DNA of 8,864 nt from Methanosarcina sp. (lineage in GTDB: Archaea; Halobacteriota; Methanosarcinia; Methanosarcinales; Methanosarcinaceae). Below the pieces are notes generated by a model. It saw only the letters and a list, made by a program, of their open reading frames with translations. It was not told the origin of the DNA and did no database searches. The DNA lies in contig DUIO01000102.1 in assembly GCA_013330315.1 (NCBI GenBank), positions 7,536 through 16,399 of the forward strand, read 5' to 3'. This document shows, one piece after another, positions 1 through 5,690 of the stretch. A program made the position numbers and the translations under genes. Position 1 is the stretch's first letter. Each line of letters begins with the position of its first letter.

Positions 1-1481
1 CCCATTATTTCCAGAATTGACTCGGCTTCTGTCCAGTCTGCAGGTTCCCATTTATCAGGGTTCTGAAATTTATAACGGGGCATTTTCATGCCCTTTGACT
101 CAAAGTAAATCCTGGTCTTTTCCTTTACCCCATAAAGGGAGTACAGGCTTGGATAGATTATCCCTGCAGGCTCCCTGAGCGCCTGTGCATACCCATTAAG
201 CTCCTGCTTAAGTTTCTCAAGTTCATTGAGATCCCTTTCAGCACTGGCAGCCGGAGGTTCTGCCCGGTTAAGGGCTTTTTCGAGTTCCTCAAGCACGGCT
301 TTTTTCCTTGTCTGGTGGCTGTGGACCTCAAGGCAGAGCTCTCCGAGACCCGCATTATCAAGCCTGCTTTTTACTACCTGAAGGGCAGCCATCTTTTCAC
401 TCACAAAAAGTACGCTTTTGCCCTGTGCAAGCAGTTCTGCAATAGTATTTGCAATGGTCTGGGATTTTCCCGTGCCCGGAGGGCCTTCCACGACAAGATT
501 TTTTCCGGCTTTGACATCTTCAACGACCGCTATTTGAGAAGAGTCTGCGTCCATTATATGATAAGTGTCCTTTGTCGAAAGTTTCAGGTCGACCTCATCT
601 TCCCTGAACCCCTGAACCTCACACTCGGGTTCCTCCGGGTTGAAAACTTTCTGAATAAGAGGATGCTCTGCAGGAGACATGTCCTCAGGCCATGTCGCAG
701 AGTCCAGGTCTTTATACATGACAAATTTTCTAAAGTTAAAAAGGTCCAGGCAGACTTCAGGAATGACCTTCCATTCGGTTTTGTCGCGAATTGCCCCGGC
801 AACCGTCCTGAAATACTCCTGTATTCCTGAATCTTCTTCAGGCATTTCGAATTCAGGAATTTCTATCCCGAATTCTTTCATCTTCGCCTGAAGAGTAATT
901 GAGGTGAAAATCTCGTCCCCTGTCCACTGGATGCCAAAATTCCTGCCTTTCCCTATCCTTTTGAGCTCAATCGGGACCAGAACTAGCGGAGCTCTCGGGT
1001 TCTTTACAGACGACTTATTTTCACTCCACTGCAAAAAGCCCATTGCAAGATAAAGCACAGGATAGCCCTGTTCTTCAAAAATGGAATTTGCCTGGTTAAA
1101 GACGTAAAAAAGTTTTCTTTCAAGGGTTTCGTTGTCGTCGGGAGTATCAAGAAAAGGTTCAAAGCGGGAGTTCTGCATTTTATTTTTCTCTTCCGAAGTA
1201 AGAATTTTTCCTATTGTTTTCAGAAGCCTGCTCTCGCTTTCTGCATCATCGTCATCTTCCCCACTTTCAGCCTTTTTGCCTCTTTTGGGCCTGGTTTTTG
1301 TCGCCCTGAACTTCATAGATTTTTCCTGAAGAACGAAAAGGTCATACACCTCCTCCGGAGTTCTGCCCGTGATTGAAATTGTCCGTCTCGGGGAAGGGCG
1401 GTAATTGAGAAGGTTATTCCGAAGGGATAAATCAAGTAAATTCTGCCTTAATGTTTCCAGTTCCTTAACTACGTCTACCAT
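1..1481 (-). CDS. DUF4011 / superfamily-1 helicase, N-terminal part (cut by window edge)
   Basis: The frame is open from an ATG at 1481 down to base 3, giving 493 residues with no stop, so the C-terminal part lies to the left. Residues 14-27 (LLDLSLRNNLLNY) and 163-172 (RAPLVLVPIEL) are hallmarks of the DUF4011 domain. An acidic linker lies at 72-84. The motor domain begins near 310: DADSSQ around 311-316 resembles a Q-motif, GPPGTGKSQT at 333-342 is the Walker A loop, and VLFVSEKMAAL at 357-367 followed by CLEVHS (383-388) matches motif Ia of UPF1/Dna2-like SF1 helicases. Full-length relatives usually run well over 1000 residues and often end in a Vsr-like nuclease and DUF3320; neither can be seen here. 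The role is probably nucleic-acid unwinding. Related DUF4011-helicase-nuclease proteins have been proposed as anti-phage factors, but defence here is only a possibility. No clear SD precedes the ATG. An AT-rich box lies about 35 bp upstream. Confidence 0.88.
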   Translation of the reverse strand, partial: MVDVVKELETLRQNLLDLSLRNNLLNYRPSPRRTISITGRTPEEVYDLFVLQEKSMKFRATKTRPKRGKKAESGEDDDDAESESRLLKTIGKILTSEEKNKMQNSRFEPFLDTPDDNETLERKLFYVFNQANSIFEEQGYPVLYLAMGFLQWSENKSSVKNPRAPLVLVPIELKRIGKGRNFGIQWTGDEIFTSITLQAKMKEFGIEIPEFEMPEEDSGIQEYFRTVAGAIRDKTEWKVIPEVCLDLFNFRKFVMYKDLDSATWPEDMSPAEHPLIQKVFNPEEPECEVQGFREDEVDLKLSTKDTYHIMDADSSQIAVVEDVKAGKNLVVEGPPGTGKSQTIANTIAELLAQGKSVLFVSEKMAALQVVKSRLDNAGLGELCLEVHSHQTRKKAVLEELEKALNRAEPPAASAERDLNELEKLKQELNGYAQALREPAGIIYPSLYSLYGVKEKTRIYFESKGMKMPRYKFQNPDKWEPADWTEAESILEIM

Positions 1482-1510
1482 AAAATTCCAGGCCCCGTTC
1501 AAATAATCAA

Positions 1511-1524
1511 TAAAATATATTTAT
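1511..1524 (-). promoter_or_regulatory. Probable box A of the DUF4011 helicase gene
   Basis: On the minus strand this reads ATAAATATATTTTA, a good archaeal TATA match centred about 36 bp before the ATG. With the usual 25-bp spacing, transcription would start near 1490 and leave a leader of roughly 10 nt. That fits the lack of an SD before this gene. Assigned by pattern only. Confidence 0.4.
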
Positions 1525-1800
1525 GATACAGATAAGAATACAGGATATTTACTAATAAATTTTGCCATGTTCTGCCGGAAATAAAACATTAAATTCGACA
1601 GGAAGACTTCCCAAAAGGAGAACGAAATCCCTTGGAAGTTCACTCAAACCCTGAAAGAATCTTCTTCTTTAAGTGTACAACTGTAGAATATTGATGTGAG
1701 AGTATAAAACATTTTACCAGACATTTTTAAACTTATTTTTATTTATTTTTATTCTTAACATTATAAACTCCTCTGAAAAAGGACCACATAAATTGTGTAT

Positions 1801-1858
1801 GAGAGAGTATTTAAGTGAATATAAGTGAGTATGTAAGTGTGTATAAGTGAATGTATAT
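1801..1858. repeat. Degenerate tandem repeat, TAAGTGA core, 10-12 bp period
   Basis: AAGTG occurs at 1813, 1823, 1835 and 1845, with steps of 10, 12 and 10 bp, usually within a longer GTATAAGTGA-like unit. The spacing is close to one helical turn, so the cores would face the same side of DNA. It could be a protein-binding array or simple slippage-born repeat; the sequence alone does not decide. Confidence 0.6.
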
Positions 1859-1983
1859 TAGCTGTTTGAAATTATACGCGTGAATACGCAACTACATCTG
1901 AAATATCTGTTATTAGAATTTGTTGGTAGAGTGCATGTGCATTAGAATCTGGAAATCTCTAAATTATAAAATTGTTGGATTAC

Positions 1984-2057
1984 AAAATCTTAATCACAAA
2001 ATCTTAATCACAAAATCCTAATTATAAAATCAGTATTATAGAATATTAATTATAAAA
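1984..2057. repeat. 14-bp tandem repeat, about 5 copies
   Basis: The unit AAAATCTTAATCAC is perfect at 1984-1997 and 1998-2011. It is one or a few changes away at 2012-2025 and increasingly degraded at 2026-2039 and 2040-2053, with a partial unit after that. A weakly similar unit may precede it (1970-1983). The gradient from perfect to decayed copies suggests replication slippage with drift. It lies just beyond the 3' end of the transporter gene. Confidence 0.75.
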
Positions 2058-2124
2058 GATCTGACCTTCTATAGTCCCGATCAAAACTTGAGAACATGAC
2101 CTCGGAAAGCTAAGTCCAGATATT

Positions 2125-3018
2125 TTATTTTTCTGCTTCGCTTTCTTTTTCCAGGCTCATAAGAAGAGAACTCGCAAGGATGAGTGTACAGCCAAGTAAT
2201 GTGCTCTTCGAAACCGGATCATGCAAGATCAGGTAGGCAAAAAAGATGGCACTTACGGGCTCAAGCAGGGAAATTATGCTCGCGTTCTGGGCTTTAACGT
2301 GCTCAAGCCCTGTAAAATAGAGAATGGAGCCTACGGAAGTTACCATCACGCCCAGAGTAAGAAGCACAGGCAGGTTTTCAAGCAGGGCTGCAGAAGATAT
2401 TTGCAGCATAAGGGGGAGGAGAATTACAAGAGTTACGCCTGTCGAGAGAAAAAGCTGTTCAAGCCCTGAATATTCATCCCTGAGATAACGTGAGGTCATT
2501 ATTATGCAGGCATAAAAAAAGCCTGAAAAAAGCCCCATAAGTACCCCGAATAAATATCCCGATTCTGTTCCTGAAGTGCCGGAAAGAAGATTTTCAGGAC
2601 CTACAACCACTACCACGCCTGTAAGGGAAAGTCCAAGGGCAGCAAAGTTTTTTGTGCTGATTTTTTCTTTAAGGATTACAGGGGCAATCAACAGGACGTA
2701 AAGAGGGGCTGTATAAAGCAAAAGTACTGACAAAGAAACATTTGTAAAACTCACAGCCGTGTAATAGGAGAGCAGTCCTCCGGCTTGCCAGGCTCCGAGA
2801 AGTAGCATGGATTTTCTTTTTCTACGGAGTTGCATCCCCGAAAGTTTTCCTGAAGCTGCCAGATAAAAGGCAAGGACCAGAAAGCCAAGAAGAAGCTGGC
2901 AAAAAACTACAGTGCCTGCAGCCATGTTTTTTACGAACAGGAAAAAGATACCTGCAAAACCGTAAATGACGGATGCGGCTATAACCTGAACATTTGCTCT
3001 TACATATCTGGACTCCAT
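2125..3018 (-). CDS. EamA/DMT-superfamily membrane transporter
   Basis: A 297-residue protein with ten predicted hydrophobic helices, roughly at 10-29, 34-55, 70-88, 94-114, 124-139, 155-176, 187-208, 215-236, 246-265 and 271-289. This is the two-times-five EamA layout, and the length is typical of the family. The segment ASIISLLEPVSAIFFAYLIL (246-265) matches the conserved end of the second EamA repeat, and LYTAPLYVLL (101-110) the corresponding part of the first. Members export or import amino acids, metabolites or drugs across the cytoplasmic membrane; the substrate cannot be read from the sequence. The ATG at 3018 is the first start. AGAGG lies only 2 nt before it, and a TATA box sits about 27 bp upstream, so the transcript may be nearly leaderless. 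It appears to be a single-gene unit. Confidence 0.9.
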   Translation of the reverse strand: MESRYVRANVQVIAASVIYGFAGIFFLFVKNMAAGTVVFCQLLLGFLVLAFYLAASGKLSGMQLRRKRKSMLLLGAWQAGGLLSYYTAVSFTNVSLSVLLLYTAPLYVLLIAPVILKEKISTKNFAALGLSLTGVVVVVGPENLLSGTSGTESGYLFGVLMGLFSGFFYACIIMTSRYLRDEYSGLEQLFLSTGVTLVILLPLMLQISSAALLENLPVLLTLGVMVTSVGSILYFTGLEHVKAQNASIISLLEPVSAIFFAYLILHDPVSKSTLLGCTLILASSLLMSLEKESEAEK

Positions 3019-3039
3019 AACCTCTGCAAATAAGATTTT

Positions 3040-3051
3040 TATTTAAATAAG
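3040..3051 (-). promoter_or_regulatory. Probable box A of the EamA transporter gene
   Basis: The minus strand reads CTTATTTAAATA here, centred about 27 bp before the ATG at 3018. That spacing puts the transcription start at or next to the start codon. The sequence is close to the archaeal TATA consensus. Pattern-based. Confidence 0.5.
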
Positions 3052-3279
3052 ACTTTCCAGAGGCAAAACGACTTTTTTTCCGGGCAATACCCACAAAATG
3101 AAAGATACTCATAAAAATGAAATGAGAAAGAAATTCAAGTCTCTCACAATGAAAAAAAGCATTCTCGTAATAAAAATTCGACAACGTTAAATACTGTCAA
3201 AACAAAAATTATAGTGAATAGGAGAGTATGGAAAAGGACTGTCAGAGGCGCGTCCGGATTATTTTTCCGTAATCATCAT

Positions 3280-3288
3280 ATCACCTCC
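3280..3288 (-). promoter_or_regulatory. Nine-base perfect Shine-Dalgarno-like site
   Basis: The minus strand reads GGAGGTGAT, complementary over nine bases to the conserved 3' end of 16S rRNA (AUCACCUCC). Two consecutive ATGs follow at 3279 and 3276; from GGAGG to the second ATG is 7 nt, the usual spacing. The frame that follows ends after five or six codons (MITEK, stop at 3259), so this excellent site has no full gene behind it. Confidence 0.4.
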
Positions 3289-3331
3289 AGGCATGCCTAT
3301 CCCCTTCTATCCGCCCATACCTGCCCAGCAT
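3281..3331 (-). CDS. Possible 16-residue mini-ORF ending inside a strong SD
   Basis: ATG at 3331 to TGA at 3283-3281, encoding MLGRYGRIEGDRHAWR. No SD precedes it. Its stop codon is part of the GGAGGTGAT element that precedes the next ATG pair, an arrangement seen in translationally coupled genes. Too short to assign a function and possibly fortuitous. Confidence 0.12.
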   Translation of the reverse strand: MLGRYGRIEGDRHAWR

Positions 3332-3337
3332 AACAAT

Positions 3338-3427
3338 TTAGTGATATTTCCAGAGGGTTATTCTTTTATTTATCTGCTTTTTCCTGGCTTTTTGTATTCG
3401 GCTATCTTTTATTTTTCCTTCCCGCAT
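3338..3427 (-). CDS. Possible small basic protein downstream of tatC1
   Basis: A 29-codon ATG frame begins 21 nt after the tatC1 stop. The product is very basic, with 11 Lys/Arg in 29 residues (MREGKIKDSR... ending ITLWKYH), and has no membrane segment. Only a weak purine stretch (GAAAGAG) precedes it. The stop lies 6 nt before the ATG of the next mini-ORF. It is not recognised as any family. It could be chance in purine-rich 3' sequence; the tight chain of frames is the only argument for coding. Confidence 0.18.
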   Translation of the reverse strand: MREGKIKDSRIQKARKKQINKRITLWKYH

Positions 3428-3448
3428 GTATCTACTCTTTCTACTAGC

Positions 3449-4228
3449 TCAATCTCTTCCCGAAGCTCTGGATATCGACGAAGAATCAGGCTGAGAAGCT
3501 TTATTCTTCACCCCAAGTACTTTCACAATAACCATGCTGATCTCAAAAAAGACGATCATCGGAACTGCTACCATGACCTGGCTGAGCACATCAGGAGGGG
3601 TAATTACAGCCCCCACAAAGAGGAAGATTATGTAAATATGCTTGCGATAAGTCACGAGGGTGCTGTACTGTATAAATCCGTTTCGGGTAAGGAAGGTAAG
3701 CACTATGGGGAGCTCGAAAATCAGCCCGAAAAGAGCTGTCCCTGCAGCTGCGAATGAAATGAACTTGAAGATCGAATAAGTGGCAGTTACCCCTGAACTT
3801 GCTGCATTCAGGTAGAGGTAGTCCAGAAAGAGAGGCAGCATAAAGAAGTAGGCATAGGAAGCTCCGAGTGCAAACATTATGAGAGCAGCCACGCTCAGGA
3901 TTACAGCCTGGCTCTTTCCTACCTGTATCGGATTTTTGAAAGAAAAGCGCCTTGATACAGCCCTGTAAGCATAAAACGCTATAAAAGGGATAACAAGGAG
4001 TAAACCTATTATAAATGAGAGCTTGAGCTTCAACATCATTACTTCCAGCGGGGATACGTACACCAGCTTCGCACCCTCAGGCAGGAGGTCCTCTTTCATT
4101 CTTTCAATCAGCGGACCCGTAAACTGGAAAGAAATGGCAACGCCTGCAAAGAGGACCGCAGCAACTATAGTCAACTTTTTTCGCAGGGTCAGCAGGATTA
4201 TACTTAGGTTTTCAATCGCTTTGGACAT
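3449..4228 (-). CDS. tatC: Sec-independent (twin-arginine) translocase subunit TatC, copy 1
   Basis: A 259-residue integral membrane protein of normal TatC length with six hydrophobic segments. Family motifs are visible in order: LRKKL at 15-19, SPLE at 59-62, FGLIFELP at 167-174, VITPPDVLSQ at 208-217 and PMIVFFE at 223-229. TatC is the cytoplasmic-membrane receptor for folded proteins with twin-arginine signal peptides. Aligned by eye to E. coli TatC, Glu172 and Asp213 match E170 and D211. The E15 position is Thr14, and the cytoplasmic loop that should hold the E103 equivalent (residues 82-107) has no acidic residue. These are the two glutamates known to contact the arginine pair, so this copy may be a non-receptor partner. 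It is divergent from tatC2 and separated from it by about 0.5 kb. The ATG at 4228 has at best a weak AGGT upstream. Confidence 0.93.
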   Translation of the reverse strand: MSKAIENLSIILLTLRKKLTIVAAVLFAGVAISFQFTGPLIERMKEDLLPEGAKLVYVSPLEVMMLKLKLSFIIGLLLVIPFIAFYAYRAVSRRFSFKNPIQVGKSQAVILSVAALIMFALGASYAYFFMLPLFLDYLYLNAASSGVTATYSIFKFISFAAAGTALFGLIFELPIVLTFLTRNGFIQYSTLVTYRKHIYIIFLFVGAVITPPDVLSQVMVAVPMIVFFEISMVIVKVLGVKNKASQPDSSSISRASGRD

Positions 4229-4269
4229 ATGGAGTACCTATCGGCAAAGAAGGAGCCGGTTATGCTTCA

Positions 4270-4284
4270 GGAACTGGTTGTTCC
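4270..4284. promoter_or_regulatory. Operator-like palindrome at the tatC1 promoter
   Basis: GGAAC-TGGTT-GTTCC is a perfect 5-bp inverted repeat with a 5-bp spacer, lying directly between the tatC1 TATA box and its expected transcription start. A repressor bound there would block initiation. The same GGAAC and GTTCC half-sites recur, 22 bp apart, just upstream of the tatC2 TATA box (4649-4653 and 4676-4680). Confidence 0.35.
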
Positions 4285-4297
4285 GTTATATAATGTT
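4285..4297 (-). promoter_or_regulatory. Probable box A of tatC1
   Basis: The minus strand reads AACATTATATAAC, centred about 62 bp before the tatC1 ATG. A start about 25 bp downstream would fall near 4265 and give a leader of roughly 35 nt. Its downstream edge touches a 5-bp inverted repeat. Confidence 0.5.
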
Positions 4298-4498
4298 ATC
4301 ATGCCTGCACGGCAATGCAAGATTCAGATCAAGCATTGTATTTCAAGCTTTGCGTTTTCTGTACTATATTTTTGTGTGATATTTTTCTGTGGTATTCAAT
4401 ACTATAATCAAATATGCACGGCTGCCATGACAGTGAAGTGATTATCCGAATTAAGTTTTAAACGTTATTTATCAAATTTAAGTTATTATTCAAATTTG

Positions 4499-4636
4499 GT
4501 TCAGGTTATTATTTGAATCATGTAAATATTAAGGGCGGTAAATATATATTATGGATATATAGTTTTAGGATAGTTCAGGTATCCCTGTTCAGGAATATCC
4601 GGAGCAATCGGCGCATCCGACACATACAAGTTCAGG
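4499..4636 (+). repeat. Four GTTCAGG direct repeats upstream of tatC2
   Basis: GTTCAGG occurs at 4499-4505, 4573-4579, 4587-4593 and 4630-4636. The middle two extend to GTTCAGGTATCC and GTTCAGGAATATCC, and the last to GTTCAGGAATG. A related TTCAGGAAC lies at 4266-4274 in the tatC1 promoter. Clustering of one 7-mer in the shared upstream region points to regulator binding sites, though this is inference. Confidence 0.5.
4539..4553 (+). promoter_or_regulatory. Possible distal box A of tatC2
   Basis: TAAATATATATTATG is a strong TATA-like stretch about 200 bp upstream of the tatC2 ATG. If used, it would give a leader of about 165 nt carrying three of the GTTCAGG copies. Another AT-rich element, GGATATATAG, follows at 4553-4562. 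Confidence 0.3.
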
Positions 4637-4683
4637 AATGTTAGTACGGGAACTTGAGATAGGGTGTAATAAGATGTTCCGAT

Positions 4684-4697
4684 ATTAATATATTTAT
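4684..4697 (+). promoter_or_regulatory. Probable proximal box A of tatC2
   Basis: ATTAATATATTTAT lies directly before a potential TTG start at 4698. A box A here places the transcription start near 4715-4720, downstream of that TTG but about 25 nt before the ATG at 4743. It therefore helps decide the tatC2 start. Confidence 0.4.
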
Positions 4698-4742
4698 TTG
4701 AATGCCTGTAATGAAGAAAAACCGATAAGACCAGATAAAACT

Positions 4743-5540
4743 ATGAACCCTCATAATACCGGAAACCAGCTCCCAGATACCGGAAACAAACATAAGGGAA
4801 ATATTAACACCGGTACTAACATTTATTCTTCCGGTGTTCCCGGGGATGTAGAAGAGCCGTTAACGGCTCACCTGTATGAGCTTAGAAACCGGCTTGGCAT
4901 AGTTCTGGTCTGGCTTTTTTTTGCAATGCTGGCTGCCTATCCTTTCTCGGAGAAAGGAATGCTTCTGGTCTGGAAAGAGTTCATAAGCCCCGAACTGGAC
5001 ATGGCGGTTTATTCTCCCCTTGAGTGGATCTTTGCCCGCCTAAAGCTCTGCCTGGTCTTTGCACTTGCAGTATCCATTCCGCAGTTCTTCTACCAGCTAT
5101 ACCGGTTTGCAGGCAAGGGGCTCTATCATCATGAGAAGCGTTTTTTCCTGAAGGTTGTCCCGGCTTCATTCCTGCTGTTTATTCTGGGGTCTGCCCTTGG
5201 GTACTTTATTGTCCTGCCCGTAATGTTCAGGTATATTATTTTCTATTCAGGAGACGTGGCTTCAGCACAGCTTTCCGTGCAAAATACCCTTTCAGCAGTA
5301 ACGACAATCCTTGCAGGCTTCGGAGTTGTATTCCAGGCCCCTCTTCTTGTAGTATTTGCCGTGAAAATGGGGCTTGTAAAGTACCAGACCCTTAAAAAAC
5401 AGAGGATACTCATCTACAGCGCGATTGCGACCCTCTCACTGTTCCTTTCACCTGACCCGACTTTCATTGCCCAGACCCTGGTTGCACTTCTGATGGTAGT
5501 GCTTTTTGAATTCAGTCTGCTGCTTGTGAGGCTGTTTTAA
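4743..5540 (+). CDS. tatC: Sec-independent (twin-arginine) translocase subunit TatC, copy 2
   Basis: 265 residues from the ATG at 4743. A TTG at 4698 would add 15, but it has no SD and abuts a TATA box, so the ATG is preferred. After a polar, Asn/Thr/Gly-rich N-tail of about 35 residues come the TatC motifs: HLYELRNRL (43-51), SPLE (91-94), LYHHEKR (127-133), FGVVFQAP (193-200), SPDP (236-239) and a final LFE. Six hydrophobic helices are seen. It should be a receptor for twin-arginine signal peptides: Glu46 and Glu131 align with E. coli E15 and E103, which contact the arginines. At the E170 position it has Gln198; chloroplast-type TatC also carries Gln there. The TPPD motif is replaced by SPDP, and the Pro of the last helix pair by Leu. 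It is followed after 150 bp by tatA1 on the same strand. Confidence 0.93.
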   Translation: MNPHNTGNQLPDTGNKHKGNINTGTNIYSSGVPGDVEEPLTAHLYELRNRLGIVLVWLFFAMLAAYPFSEKGMLLVWKEFISPELDMAVYSPLEWIFARLKLCLVFALAVSIPQFFYQLYRFAGKGLYHHEKRFFLKVVPASFLLFILGSALGYFIVLPVMFRYIIFYSGDVASAQLSVQNTLSAVTTILAGFGVVFQAPLLVVFAVKMGLVKYQTLKKQRILIYSAIATLSLFLSPDPTFIAQTLVALLMVVLFEFSLLLVRLF

Positions 5541-5551
5541 AGCGGTCAGGG

Positions 5552-5565
5552 AAGCCTCCAGGCTT
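5552..5565 (+). terminator. Short stem-loop just after tatC2
   Basis: AAGCCT-CC-AGGCTT is a perfect 6-bp inverted repeat with a minimal loop, 12 nt after the tatC2 stop. No T-run follows, so it could equally be an mRNA-stabilising 3' hairpin. Weak. Confidence 0.25.
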
Positions 5566-5596
5566 TCATAATCGAAGGCTCCAACCATTGATATTC

Positions 5597-5650
5597 GGGA
5601 GGCAGGTCTTCCATTATGGCTTTCATGCAAAACCTGCCTTCTCCGCTTTT
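5597..5650 (+). terminator. Long stem-loop followed by CTTTTT between tatC2 and tatA1
   Basis: AGGCAGGT (5600-5607) pairs perfectly with ACCTGCCT (5632-5639). Three more outer pairs, counting G-T wobbles, extend the stem to 11 bp. The 24-nt loop contains a small CCA-TTA-TGG hairpin. A run of five T follows at 5646-5650. This is a likely end for the tatC2 transcript, just before the tatA1 promoter, although archaeal termination depends mainly on the T-run. Confidence 0.45.
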
Positions 5651-5657
5651 TGCAAGA

Positions 5658-5669
5658 ATTTTTATATTT
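5658..5669 (+). promoter_or_regulatory. Probable box A of tatA1 (leaderless start)
   Basis: ATTTTTATATTT is centred about 27 bp before the tatA1 ATG at 5691, and no SD precedes that ATG. The spacing predicts transcription starting within a few bases of the start codon, so this mRNA is probably leaderless or nearly so. Confidence 0.5.
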
Positions 5670-5690
5670 GGTCGTTGATAATAGCCGACA

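Larger units (their letters stand above)
1482..2124. other. AT-rich spacer without a convincing gene
   Basis: About 640 bases between the start of the helicase gene and the end of the transporter gene. No good coding frame is seen on either strand. A 20-codon TTG frame at 1632-1694 has a purine-rich AAAAGGAG upstream but is too short and unconserved-looking to call. The stretch around 1725-1760 is a T-rich tract. Two repeat tracts are listed separately. The rest appears unstructured. Confidence 0.6.
3019..3448. other. Spacer between the transporter promoter and the tatC1 3' end
   Basis: About 430 bases. The right half (3259-3427) carries three tightly spaced mini-ORFs on the minus strand, directly behind tatC1 (listed separately). 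The left half (3100-3215) is A-rich on the plus strand; on the minus strand it gives T-runs (for example 3150-3160 and 3173-3177) that could terminate a transcript arriving from tatC1. No RNA gene is recognised. Confidence 0.5.
4229..4742. other. Divergent tatC1/tatC2 regulatory spacer
   Basis: About 510 bases with no supported gene; frames through it are short and lack SDs. It holds the tatC1 promoter and palindrome at the left end, an AT-rich zone (4440-4560) with an 8-bp inverted repeat ATTCAAAT/ATTTGAAT (4488-4495 and 4511-4518) and a direct repeat GTTATTATT (4482, 4505), then a GTTCAGG repeat zone and the tatC2 TATA boxes at the right. Confidence 0.6.

Noticed and set aside
315..830. A 171-codon plus-strand open frame.
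   Set aside because: It lies antisense to the DUF4011 helicase frame, which carries clear motifs including Walker A. Its own translation has no family resemblance, so it is a shadow.
1632..1694. A 20-codon TTG frame with AAAAGGAG upstream in the helicase-transporter spacer.
   Set aside because: The SD to start distance is long (11 nt), the start is a rare codon, and the peptide is too short to support.
1984..2057. Considered as a CRISPR array because of its regular repeat.
   Set aside because: The 14-bp units are tandem with no unique spacers, so it cannot be a CRISPR array.
2822..3184. A 120-codon minus-strand frame overlapping the start of the transporter gene.
   Set aside because: It overlaps the well-supported EamA N-terminus in another frame and reads into the AT-rich spacer; composition is odd and no motif is seen.
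3280..3288. On the plus strand ATCACCTCC equals the 3' tail of 16S rRNA; considered as an rRNA fragment.
   Set aside because: The match is only nine bases and the flanking sequence bears no resemblance to the 16S 3' domain. An SD on the minus strand explains it better.
3293..3757. A 154-codon plus-strand frame opposite the tatC1 3' end, beginning in the spacer.
   Set aside because: More than half of it is antisense to the TatC C-terminal motifs. The upstream part is only about 150 bases and its ATG lacks an SD. It may contain remnants but is not a supported gene.
4229..4441. A 70-codon plus-strand frame starting next to the tatC1 ATG.
   Set aside because: It spans the tatC1 promoter and palindrome, lacks an SD and shows no domain-like pattern.
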